DNA of 47,431 nucleotides from Hyphomicrobiales bacterium. GTDB lineage: Bacteria > Pseudomonadota > Alphaproteobacteria > Rhizobiales > OSC116. The stretch is from assembly GCA_016744975.1 (NCBI GenBank), contig JADGDI010000001.1, positions 23,531 to 70,961 on the forward strand. Reading direction: 5' to 3'. The notes under the pieces were generated by a model. It was not told where the DNA came from, did no database searches, and saw only the letters and a list, made by a program, of their open reading frames with translations. The position numbers and the translations under genes were made by a program. Numbering within the stretch: position 1 is the first letter of the stretch; each line of letters begins with the position of its first letter. Shown here piece by piece: positions 20,568 through 29,234 of this stretch.

Positions 20568-21632
20568 ATGCAGTATGAAGCGCGACAAATATCAAAACCT
20601 CGCATTTTTCTATTACGCATGTTTATTTTCATAGCTTTGGTCATTATCGCAATCACCATTCTTTATAAAGATCTGATTGATGCTTTTATATCCAATCCAT
20701 TTTTAAATGGCTTGATCTTTTTTGTTATCTTTTTTGGTGCAGCATTTACCTTCCGCCAAATTGTCCGATTATACCCTGAGATCAGGTGGCTAAATAATTT
20801 ACGCATTGCCGATCCGACCATACAAGCAGGGCGTCAACCCAAATTACTTGCGCCAATGGCCACCATGTTAGGCAACCAAACTGGCGAGGTTACCTTAAAC
20901 ACAACTTCAATGCGTAGCCTACTAGACTCAATTGGCGCACGGCTCGATGAAGCACATGAGATCTCCCGCTATATCACAGGTTTATTGGTGTTTTTAGGCC
21001 TTTTAGGTACTTTTTGGGGTTTGCTAGATACTCTAAACTCAATCGGCGAAACCATTGGCACTTTAGGCGGCTCATCTGGTGACAGTGCCGATGTGTTTAA
21101 CGACTTAAAAGCAGGCCTTGCAGCACCACTTCGCGGCATGGCAACCGCATTTAGCTCCTCATTATTTGGCCTTGCTGGCTCGTTAATCATTGGCTTTATG
21201 GACATACAAGCCAACCAAGCCCAAAACCGTTTTTACCTAGAGTTAGAAGACTGGCTGTCAACGGTAACAGACATTACCGACGGCTCACATGGTGATGCCA
21301 ATGCAAAACCAACAGTCACCCAATTTAACTTCACAGCAATTGATGAAATGCAAAAAAGTATTGTTAAGATGGACAGTCGCATCGAAGCGCAAGTTTTTAC
21401 CACCAATGCCAGCAACCAAGCCTTAAACAACATCGCCCAAGGTGTGCAAACCATCGCCGATCAAGTGCGAGAAGAAGGCGAATATGTACGCACCTTAGTG
21501 GACAGCCAGAACCAACAAACCGAGCAAGTTTCAAGCCTTTTACAACGCCTACAAAGTCAATTCCCCGAAAATGCCAGCCAATATCAGGAAAACAATCCCG
21601 ATGACTATCCGACAACTGACAAGGAGGGCTGA
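20568..21632 (+). CDS. MotA/TolQ/ExbB proton-channel-like membrane protein
   Basis: TM segments with GLLVFLGLLGTFWGLLDTLNSIGETIG and AAPLRGMATAFSSSLFGLAGSLIIGFMDI; long soluble C-terminal tail. Confidence 0.85.
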   Translation: MQYEARQISKPRIFLLRMFIFIALVIIAITILYKDLIDAFISNPFLNGLIFFVIFFGAAFTFRQIVRLYPEIRWLNNLRIADPTIQAGRQPKLLAPMATMLGNQTGEVTLNTTSMRSLLDSIGARLDEAHEISRYITGLLVFLGLLGTFWGLLDTLNSIGETIGTLGGSSGDSADVFNDLKAGLAAPLRGMATAFSSSLFGLAGSLIIGFMDIQANQAQNRFYLELEDWLSTVTDITDGSHGDANAKPTVTQFNFTAIDEMQKSIVKMDSRIEAQVFTTNASNQALNNIAQGVQTIADQVREEGEYVRTLVDSQNQQTEQVSSLLQRLQSQFPENASQYQENNPDDYPTTDKEG

Positions 21633-21637
21633 TATTT

Positions 21638-22666
21638 ATGGCTTTTTCGCGTCGTAATGTTAAACGAGAAAGTGTCAATTATTGGCCAGGCTTTATTGAT
21701 GCCTTATCAACATTGTTGCTGGTATTCATCTTTTTATTAACCGTTTTTATGTTTGCACAATTTTTCTTAAGCCAAGAAATATCAGGTAAAGACACAGTAT
21801 TAGATCGTCTAAAGGGACAAATCTCCGAGCTAAATCAAATGTTAGCGCTTGAAAAAGGCAATAGTGCCTCACTCAACGATACCATTGCCTCCCTAAGTCA
21901 AAGCCTCATTTCAGCAGAAACTGAAAAGTCCAAATTAGAAGGCTTGCTCACTGCCTTTGATGCAGAAAAAAATAAGTCAGGCAGTGCAATTGGCATCTTG
22001 AGCGATAAATTAGCCCAGCAAACCCGAATCAAATCCGAGGCTTTGGCACAAGTTGAACTGCTCAATCTACAAATTGCATCGCTACGCCGTCAAATGGACA
22101 CTATAAGCACAGTGCTTGAAGCATCAGAACAACGCGATAAAAAATCCCAGGTAAAAATTGCCAATTTGGGTAAGCGCCTAAATGTAGCACTGGCGCAAAA
22201 AGTTCAACAATTATCCAAATATAGGTCAAACTTTTTTGGCCGGTTGCGTGAAATATTGTCAAAGCGGTCAGATGTAAAAGTAGTTGGTGACCGTTTTGTG
22301 TTCCAATCCGAAGTATTATTCCCCAAAGGCAAAGTCGAAATTAACCAACAAGGCGTGGTTGAGCTGCAAAAAATTGCCGAAGCAATATTAGAAATTTCAA
22401 CTGAAATCCCAAGCGACATTAATTGGGTATTGCGAGTTGATGGTCATACCGACAGCACACCGATGAAATCGGCCATATTTCCGTCCAATTGGGAGCTTTC
22501 CGCCGCCCGTGCCATCTCAGTTGTTCGCACGCTAATTGACGCTGGCGTCCCTGCCAAACGCCTCATGGCCGCAGGTTTTGGCGAACATCACCCATTGGCC
22601 GAAGGCGACAGCGCTGAGGCCAAAGAAATCAATCGGCGCATCGAATTAAAACTAACCGAAAAATAA
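21638..22666 (+). CDS. MotB-like protein: single TM, coiled coil, OmpA peptidoglycan-binding domain
   Basis: NYWPGFIDALSTLLLVFIFLLTVFMFAQFFLS, long coiled coil, VDGHTDSTPMKSAIFPSNWELSAARAISVVRTLIDAGVPAKRLMAAGFGEHHPLAEG. Confidence 0.9.
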   Translation: MAFSRRNVKRESVNYWPGFIDALSTLLLVFIFLLTVFMFAQFFLSQEISGKDTVLDRLKGQISELNQMLALEKGNSASLNDTIASLSQSLISAETEKSKLEGLLTAFDAEKNKSGSAIGILSDKLAQQTRIKSEALAQVELLNLQIASLRRQMDTISTVLEASEQRDKKSQVKIANLGKRLNVALAQKVQQLSKYRSNFFGRLREILSKRSDVKVVGDRFVFQSEVLFPKGKVEINQQGVVELQKIAEAILEISTEIPSDINWVLRVDGHTDSTPMKSAIFPSNWELSAARAISVVRTLIDAGVPAKRLMAAGFGEHHPLAEGDSAEAKEINRRIELKLTEK

Positions 22667-22751
22667 TATCCAGCTACTTAAACCCATGCAGCTTTCGACC
22701 TTATACGATCTTTTAAATGCGCACTCAACGTCCAAGATCAAGGTGGTATAC

Positions 22752-23804
22752 TCACTGAATGCAGGAAAGAATTTTATGGTCGCTAATCGTCCCCACATAC
22801 ATTTTATTTTCAAACTGTACAGCGCCCGATGCGCCACTAAGGTTTGAGCCATCTTCTAGGTAAACCACTCGCAACTCGCCACCCTTACCATCTTTAGGTG
22901 GTATGGCATGAAACACCACACTGGGTGCTGCTTTTGAAATATCTTGCATATGCGAAAATGTCGTAATCATTTTTGGGTGGCCAGCAATATAGAGTGAACC
23001 ATCTTGGTTACGCCTAATATTATCACCACCAGCATCCAAATATAGGTCGCCCGACTTGGTCAACCCATTGGTTTGTTGATTGCGATCATAAAAAACCAAT
23101 GTCCGTTCAATCGTATCCGTTACAAATAACTGGCTACCATCTGCAGATAATTCAAGCCCATTGGCATAAACAAACCCATCGGCTACCACATTAGACTTTT
23201 CGCCGTCAAAAAATATAATTTCAGATTTTTTAAGCTTGAATACACCATTGATAAATGCCGAACCACGTGTATGACCATCTTGTGTTGCATAAAAACGCTG
23301 CTCATCAATGGCAACGATAGAATTTAACCCATCAGGCACATCAGTCACGGTTTTGACATGGCTTAATACTGAACCATCAACATTAAATATCTCAACATTG
23401 GTTTTGCCCAATATAGGGTGACTAATCGCAAATAATAACGTTTTTCCATTTTCAAGGTGGACCAAGCTCATACCATGTGGGCGAAATTTTTGGCTAAAAT
23501 CATTGGTAACTGGTTTTATTAAGTCCGCATCTGCCTTCATGTCGATATAATAAATACCGCCTGATTGTTCAAAGCGCTGATTGCCACCTTCTCTTGGTGA
23601 AGCCGAAATATACAGCAATCCTTTGTCATAATTAGCAATCAAATCCTCAGGCCCATAAGGTGATTCAATCACCTTACATTGATAATCAGACTGCGCAGCA
23701 ATGGCCTGAAACTCACCTTGCCCAATGAATAACCGCACAATAAAGAATGATAAGGCAATCACCAGAATGAATATGAAAGTTAATATTTTTCTATTTCTAC
23801 TCAC
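22752..23804 (-). CDS. SMP-30/arylesterase (paraoxonase)-like beta-propeller protein, membrane anchored
   Basis: N-terminal TM; YANGLELSADGSQLFVTDTIERTLVFYDR and LDAGGDNIRRNQDGSLYIAGHPKM. Confidence 0.75.
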   Translation of the reverse strand: MSRNRKILTFIFILVIALSFFIVRLFIGQGEFQAIAAQSDYQCKVIESPYGPEDLIANYDKGLLYISASPREGGNQRFEQSGGIYYIDMKADADLIKPVTNDFSQKFRPHGMSLVHLENGKTLLFAISHPILGKTNVEIFNVDGSVLSHVKTVTDVPDGLNSIVAIDEQRFYATQDGHTRGSAFINGVFKLKKSEIIFFDGEKSNVVADGFVYANGLELSADGSQLFVTDTIERTLVFYDRNQQTNGLTKSGDLYLDAGGDNIRRNQDGSLYIAGHPKMITTFSHMQDISKAAPSVVFHAIPPKDGKGGELRVVYLEDGSNLSGASGAVQFENKMYVGTISDHKILSCIQ

Positions 23805-23844
23805 CAGATTTACTCCAAACTTTTATATAAAAACCAACAATGAA

Positions 23845-25623
23845 CTAAATCACAACCCCTTGACTTTGCAAATCAACCAAATGAGCATAGGTGCCTCTTT
23901 GGTTCATCAAATCATTATGGTTGCCTTGTTCAACAATTTCACCTTCATCAATCACCAAAATACGATCCGCATCTCTAATGGTTGATAATCTATGAGCAAC
24001 TATAAGTGTTGTACGGCCTTTTGCCAAATTCTCTAATGCTTTTTGCACCTTCTTTTCACTTTCACTATCAAGCGCACTAGTCGCCTCATCGAGCAACAAA
24101 ATTGGTGCGTCTCGTAATATTGCCCGAGCAATTGCAATTCGCTGGCGTTGCCCGCCACTAAGCGCCATACCGCGCTCTCCAAGTGCCGTTTTATAGCCTT
24201 CAGCAGTGCGCATAATAAAATCATGCGCTTCAGCGGCTTTGGCAGCAGCCATCACTTCTTCATCCGTCGCATCCATACGGCCAAATCGAATATTCTCCAT
24301 CGCATTTGCGGCAAAAATCATCACATCTTGCGGTACGGTAGCAAATTGGGCGCGTAATTCTTTAGGGTCAAACTGTGTAATATCATGGTCATCAACACTG
24401 ATTTTACCTTGGCCAATGTCATAAAAGCGCAACAATACATTAAATATGGTCGACTTGCCAGCACCGGATGGCCCAACAAATGCAACCATTTCACCTTGTT
24501 TCACTTCAAAATTTAATGATTTGAATAAAAGATCGTCCTTTTCACTATAGCGAAAACCAACATTATCAAACTTTACCACCCCGTCGATTTTTTTCTCAAG
24601 CCTAATAGGGTTGTTCGGCACATCAATAGCAGGGCTCATATCAAGCAATTGCATGATACGGTCAGAAGCCCCTGCCATCTGCTGAATTTCGCTCCATACT
24701 TGCGAGATAGCAGCAAGACTAGAAGCTGAGAGCGCTGCATATAACACAAATTGTGCCAGCAAATCAAAACCAATATTGCCTGCATTGACCTCCTGCACAC
24801 CGAGCCAAATAATTCCAATCACCGATGCAAATATCATAAAAATAGAGGTTGCAATCAATCTAGACTGAGCCTTAATCCGCGTCCCCGCAACATCCAAAGC
24901 ATGCATTACCGAGTTTAAAAAATTCTCACTCGCCTGTTTTTCATAGGTGAAAGATTGCACAGTATGAATACCCGACAAAGTCTCACCCGCATATGCTGTA
25001 GTTTCAGCAAAGCTGCTTTGCGCATCTTTAGCAAGGCCTCGAATTTTAGAGCCTAAAAACACCAATGGAATGATCATAATCGGAATAATCGCCAAAACCA
25101 AAAGGCTTAAATACCAACTGGTCGCAAACATCATAATTGCTGCGCCAACCAAAATAAAGCCGTTGCGCAAAATCATCGAAACACTAACCCCAACTGCCGA
25201 TTTAATAGAGGTCGTATCACTGGACAAGCGCGACAATAAATCACCTGTTAAGTTTTCCTGATAAAATTTTTGGTCAAGTCGCAACAATTGGTCATAAAAC
25301 TGTGCCCGAAGGTCAGCCACCACCCGCTCACCAATCGACATTACATAAAAATATCTAAAGGCACTGGCAATAGCCATGGTAGTTGCCAACACAATTAACA
25401 ATATAAACTGTGTGTTTAATGAAATAGTTGCCGTTTCAGACAAGCCATTTTCAATCATTACCCCAATCATTTTGGGTAGCACCAACGTCGTTGCCGCCGC
25501 GATGGTTAAAAATATGAATGCGCCAATCACATATGTTTTATGGTTCCACACCAAAGGCAAAAGTTTGGCAATCGGCTTTAAATCGCCAAATAGACCAGAT
25601 TTTTTAGATTTCTCATCACTCAT
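23845..25623 (-). CDS. MsbA-like ABC exporter (TMD-NBD fusion)
   Basis: FVGPSGAGKSTIFNVLLRFYD, ALSGGQRQRIAIARAILRDAPILLLDEATSALDSESE. Confidence 0.95.
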   Translation of the reverse strand: MSDEKSKKSGLFGDLKPIAKLLPLVWNHKTYVIGAFIFLTIAAATTLVLPKMIGVMIENGLSETATISLNTQFILLIVLATTMAIASAFRYFYVMSIGERVVADLRAQFYDQLLRLDQKFYQENLTGDLLSRLSSDTTSIKSAVGVSVSMILRNGFILVGAAIMMFATSWYLSLLVLAIIPIMIIPLVFLGSKIRGLAKDAQSSFAETTAYAGETLSGIHTVQSFTYEKQASENFLNSVMHALDVAGTRIKAQSRLIATSIFMIFASVIGIIWLGVQEVNAGNIGFDLLAQFVLYAALSASSLAAISQVWSEIQQMAGASDRIMQLLDMSPAIDVPNNPIRLEKKIDGVVKFDNVGFRYSEKDDLLFKSLNFEVKQGEMVAFVGPSGAGKSTIFNVLLRFYDIGQGKISVDDHDITQFDPKELRAQFATVPQDVMIFAANAMENIRFGRMDATDEEVMAAAKAAEAHDFIMRTAEGYKTALGERGMALSGGQRQRIAIARAILRDAPILLLDEATSALDSESEKKVQKALENLAKGRTTLIVAHRLSTIRDADRILVIDEGEIVEQGNHNDLMNQRGTYAHLVDLQSQGVVI

Positions 25624-25908
25624 ATCAATTCCCGCAATATCATGTTATATATATCAAATGAGTATATAAGCGCTAATCACTAAAAAACAATGGCACATTT
25701 GCAAACATTAGAATATTTCTACATAATTATTAAGTTACGCCAAACATATTATAATTTAACCAATTATGCAGCAAAACCCCCTTATAACTAACCAAGCCCC
25801 TTGTCATTAATTCTAAACTGGTTTATACCCTGCCAATAATTCATTAAAAGCTAGTTGACTGCGGATTTTCAAAGTTACTCATAGTTTTTCAAAAAATGTA
25901 GGTTTATT

Positions 25909-26130
25909 ATGAAAAAAGACATCCACCCAGATTATCACACAATCACAATTCAAATGCTTGACGGCTCTACTTATGAAACCAAGTCTACTTGGGGCAAAGA
26001 AGGCGATACATTGGTTCTTGACGTTGACCCAACAACTCACCCAGCTTGGACAGGCGGCAATGCACAATTAACTGGCCGCGGTGGTCGTCTTGATAAGTTC
26101 AACAAACGCTTCGAAGGTATGTTGGGCTAG
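25909..26130 (+). CDS. rpmE: 50S ribosomal protein L31 (cysteine-less form)
   Basis: [50 protein letters not shown]; no Cys residues. Confidence 0.97.
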   Translation: MKKDIHPDYHTITIQMLDGSTYETKSTWGKEGDTLVLDVDPTTHPAWTGGNAQLTGRGGRLDKFNKRFEGMLG

Positions 26131-26166
26131 AATAGACCAGATATGTTGGGCTAGAATAGACCAGAT
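26119..26166 (+). repeat. Perfect 24-bp tandem duplication spanning the rpmE stop codon
   Basis: ATGTTGGGCTAGAATAGACCAGAT at 26119-26142 repeated at 26143-26166. Confidence 0.97.
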
Positions 26167-26180
26167 ATTAATAAATTAAA

Positions 26181-26206
26181 GGCTCTCTTCGGGGAGTCTT
26201 TTTTTT
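26181..26206 (+). terminator. rpmE rho-independent terminator with TTCG tetraloop
   Basis: GGCTCTC-TTCG-GGGAGTC-TTTTTTTT. Confidence 0.92.
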
Positions 26207-26221
26207 AAACTTCAAAAAATC

Positions 26222-26252
26222 AAAAAAAATGCTGGTAAAAACTTACCAGCAT
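26222..26252 (-). terminator. rcdA (DUF1465) rho-independent terminator
   Basis: Minus strand ATGCTGGTAA-GTTT-TTACCAGCAT-TTTTTTTG. Confidence 0.92.
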
Positions 26253-26276
26253 CCAATTTAAACCAACTAGCCAAAT

Positions 26277-26801
26277 TTATTTTTCACCAAATTCCGCTTG
26301 TAATAAATGAAACTGATCGCGTACACCTGCAACTTTTTCAGTTGGTGCAATTTCTTCAGACCAGAATTGCTTATCAATTTTTTGCAATCTAACTTGCAAA
26401 TCAAAGCTCTTGTGGATGAGATCAATCAATTTTACGGGCAATTCATCAACTAGTGTCGATACATCGTCAACCCTGCGTTTTGCCAATTTAATACGATTAC
26501 TATCACGCTTAATATCATCCACGCTAAGTTCGCCATTTTTAAGCGCCCTTTGCAACAATAACCAGCTGGCAATTTGCATTAACCTAGTAGTAAGTCGCAT
26601 ACTTTCAGAGGCATAAGCCAAAGCTTGCGGTCTGCTTAATTCACGTGATTCAACCCGCCCATCACCATCTAGATAATTTGCAGTTTCTTCCACCAACCCC
26701 ATACCTTCATTAAAAAGCGACTGGAATTGATTAGAAGCGGCAAAAAACTCAACAAAATTTACAGTTTCCGATACGCTGTTATTATCACTAGAATAATTCA
26801 T
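26277..26801 (-). CDS. rcdA: DUF1465 family protein, RcdA (regulator of CtrA degradation) homolog
   Basis: FVEFFAASNQFQSLFNEGMGLVEETANYLDGDGRVESRELSRPQALAYASESMRLTTRLMQIASWLLLQRALKNGELS: DUF1465/RcdA pattern. Confidence 0.85.
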   Translation of the reverse strand: MNYSSDNNSVSETVNFVEFFAASNQFQSLFNEGMGLVEETANYLDGDGRVESRELSRPQALAYASESMRLTTRLMQIASWLLLQRALKNGELSVDDIKRDSNRIKLAKRRVDDVSTLVDELPVKLIDLIHKSFDLQVRLQKIDKQFWSEEIAPTEKVAGVRDQFHLLQAEFGEK

Positions 26802-26886
26802 ACTTTAACACCACTCATTTTACGATACTCAATTTACATACTGGTGCTGATATTATACCCTAGTTACGCTATTGTCTCTAAGAAGA

Positions 26887-26920
26887 TTAACAAATAGTTA
26901 ACATGGTTAACGGTTGTTAA
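26887..26920. promoter_or_regulatory. Candidate CtrA-binding cluster upstream of rcdA
   Basis: TTAA-CAAATAG-TTAA-CATGG-TTAA-CGGTTG-TTAA; the first pair is an exact TTAA-N7-TTAA and the minus strand contains TTAACCAT (26903-26910). Confidence 0.65.
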
Positions 26921-26928
26921 TAGAAACA

Positions 26929-27050
26929 ATAAAAAAAGAGCCGTAATGTTACGGCTCAAAGTTTAAAAGGGAGGCGTAATTTAAGAATGTTAATGAAAAA
27001 AACATTCAAACAATAAATAAGATTGTCATCTATTGCATTACGTAATTTTA
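26929..27050 (-). ncRNA. Candidate trans-acting sRNA with CCUCCC motif and intrinsic terminator (5' end unknown)
   Basis: Minus strand: hairpin GAATGTT...AACATTC (26985-27007), single-stranded TTAAATTACGCCTCCCTTTTAAACTTT, terminator GAGCCGTAACATTACGGCTC-TTTTTTTATTG (26929-26957). No annotated gene upstream on this strand. Confidence 0.5.
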
Positions 27051-27270
27051 ATATATATTAAACTCAATTAAAATTTAGTTAAAATAAGTCTAATACCACC
27101 TTTAACCGCCCTTGTGACATTAAAACCACAGGTTTTATGCTAGAGTTCTAGAACAATTTAAAAGTTCATATCAGATTGAGTTAGGGTTTTCATATTGAAT
27201 TAATAAAATACTATGAGTAAAGTTTAAAACATAAAATTTTTACCCAAACATAAGTTGATTCGGAATTTCT

Positions 27271-28302
27271 ATGAGCAATTATGAAAAACAAAAAACCATG
27301 AGAGCCATTACATTAAAAACCCCTGGTGGCTGGCAAGAACTTGAAATTGCAGAACATACTATTCCATATTTGCGTTCGGGGGAATTACTCATCAAGGTTG
27401 CAGCAGCAGGGGTTAATCGCCCTGATATTGTCCAGAGGCGTGGCCACTACCCCGCCCCCAAAGGCGCATCACAAATTTTAGGGTTAGAGATATCCGGTAC
27501 AGTTATTGCAATTTCTAATAGTGAAAGCCGTTTCAATATAGGGGATAACATCTGCGGCTTGGTGGCAGGCGGCGGTTATGCACAATTTGTGACCATCCAC
27601 CAAGATAATGCATTGCCAATTCCAAAAAATTTAAATTTTATCGAGGCTGCAAGCCTTCCAGAAACTTTTTTCACCGTTTGGAGCAACCTAATTGACCGCG
27701 CAAAATTAGCCAATGGCGAAACTTTCCTTATCCATGGTGGCACCAGCGGCATCGGCATCACTGCCATACAAATCGCCCGTCAATTTTGCAATGCAAAGGT
27801 TTTTGCCACCGCCTCCAACGATAAAAAATGCCAAGCGATCGAACAATTAGGTGCAACAGCCATTAATTATCTAAGTCAAGATTATGTTGAAACCATCATA
27901 AATCAAACCAAACAGACTAGTAAAGGCGCAAATGTGATAATCGATATGGTAGGCGGGGATTATATAGACCGCAACATTCAATGCGCCGCCGAGCAAGGCC
28001 GCATTGTCAATATCGCATTTATGAACGGTGCCATTGCTGAGGTAAATTTTTTACCCGTTATGTTAAAACGCCTAAGCCTAAGCGGTTCAACATTACGCAT
28101 AAGATCCATTGCCGAAAAAGCTGAAATTGCGCAAAATTTAGAAAAACATATTTGGCCATTAATCGAATCAGGTAAAATAAAGCCGATCATTGATAAAGTT
28201 TTTGACCTTCAAGACGCAGGTTTAGCCCATAAATATATGGAAGAAGCCAAGCATATTGGTAAAATTATGCTAAAAGTCAGTGATATTCAAATGAATGCTT
28301 AA
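27271..28302 (+). CDS. NAD(P)H quinone oxidoreductase (zinc-type alcohol dehydrogenase superfamily, PIG3-like)
   Basis: MRAITLKTPGGWQELEIAE, AAAGVNRPDIVQRRGHYPAPKGAS, FLIHGGTSGIGITAIQIARQF. Confidence 0.92.
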   Translation: MSNYEKQKTMRAITLKTPGGWQELEIAEHTIPYLRSGELLIKVAAAGVNRPDIVQRRGHYPAPKGASQILGLEISGTVIAISNSESRFNIGDNICGLVAGGGYAQFVTIHQDNALPIPKNLNFIEAASLPETFFTVWSNLIDRAKLANGETFLIHGGTSGIGITAIQIARQFCNAKVFATASNDKKCQAIEQLGATAINYLSQDYVETIINQTKQTSKGANVIIDMVGGDYIDRNIQCAAEQGRIVNIAFMNGAIAEVNFLPVMLKRLSLSGSTLRIRSIAEKAEIAQNLEKHIWPLIESGKIKPIIDKVFDLQDAGLAHKYMEEAKHIGKIMLKVSDIQMNA

Positions 28303-28404
28303 ATATCACTGGAAATATGACAATTTTTAAGTTATACAAAAGCATTCCCGAACATTGGACAGAATTTACACCTTTTGTAAAATTGCAAAAGCAGGAGATA
28401 GCAC

Positions 28405-29178
28405 ATGAGCAACGGACCATTAATGCCAAAAGCCACCGCCGTTTGGTTGGTAGATAATACTGCACTAACCTTCGACCAAATTGCCAATTTTTGCAGCCTT
28501 CATCCGCTAGAAGTTAAAGCCATTGCAGATGGTGATGTCGCACAAGGCGTACGCGGCCAAGACCCGGTCCAGTCTGGCGAATTAAGCCGCGCATCTATTG
28601 AAGAAGCTCAAAATGACAGCAGCGTCGAATTGATATTAGCAAAACGCAAATTGGTCATTCCTGAAACCAAAACCCGCAAAGGGCCGCGTTACACGCCTTT
28701 ATCACGCCGTCAAGACAAACCAAGCTCTATCTTATGGTTGGTTAAATTTCACCCAGAACTTGTCGATAGTCAGGTGATGAAACTTGTTGGCACAACCAAA
28801 CCAACCATCAAGGCCATTCGTGAGCGCAGCCATTGGAATATTCAAAACATCAAACCGATTGACCCTGTTGCTCTTGGCCTTTGCAAGCAAATAGAGCTAG
28901 ACGCTGCCGTATCAAAAGCTGCAATAAGAGTCGAAAAGGAACGCGTAAAAGCCATTGAAGCTGGCACTTTATTGCCAACTGAAGAGACAACCGCACCAGC
29001 TTATAAAAAAGATAATGAGCATTTTGCTGAAATTATCGGCAACGTAAACGATGTAGCAGAATCAGAAGAAGCCACAGCAGACAATCTGTTTGATAATATC
29101 CCAACCGCAGAGACAACTGAACAACCTGACTATATTTCTGCTGAAGATGTATTTTCTAATTTTGACAGCGACGATTAG
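28405..29178 (+). CDS. trcR: DUF1013 protein, TrcR-type cell-cycle transcriptional regulator
   Basis: MSNGPLMPKATAVWLVDNTALTFDQIANFCSLHPLEVKAIADGDVAQGVRGQDPVQSGELSR; DUF1013 hallmark. Confidence 0.85.
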   Translation: MSNGPLMPKATAVWLVDNTALTFDQIANFCSLHPLEVKAIADGDVAQGVRGQDPVQSGELSRASIEEAQNDSSVELILAKRKLVIPETKTRKGPRYTPLSRRQDKPSSILWLVKFHPELVDSQVMKLVGTTKPTIKAIRERSHWNIQNIKPIDPVALGLCKQIELDAAVSKAAIRVEKERVKAIEAGTLLPTEETTAPAYKKDNEHFAEIIGNVNDVAESEEATADNLFDNIPTAETTEQPDYISAEDVFSNFDSDD

Positions 29179-29197
29179 TCACTTTTAAAAATTCCAT

Positions 29198-29234
29198 AAA
29201 AAAAGCTAGCAAGAGTTTCTTGCTAGCTTTTTTA
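29198..29234. terminator. Bidirectional terminator between trcR and prpE
   Basis: AAAAAAAGCTAGCAAGA-GTT-TCTTGCTAGCTTTTTTATT: 11-bp stem flanked by A- and T-tracts. Confidence 0.93.

Noticed and set aside
20568-22666. Zorya-type anti-phage system (ZorA/ZorB-like pair)
   Set aside because: The MotA/OmpA architecture is similar, but there is no ZorC/ZorD or ZorE helicase/nuclease; neighbours are suhB and an SMP-30 protein, i.e. a housekeeping context.
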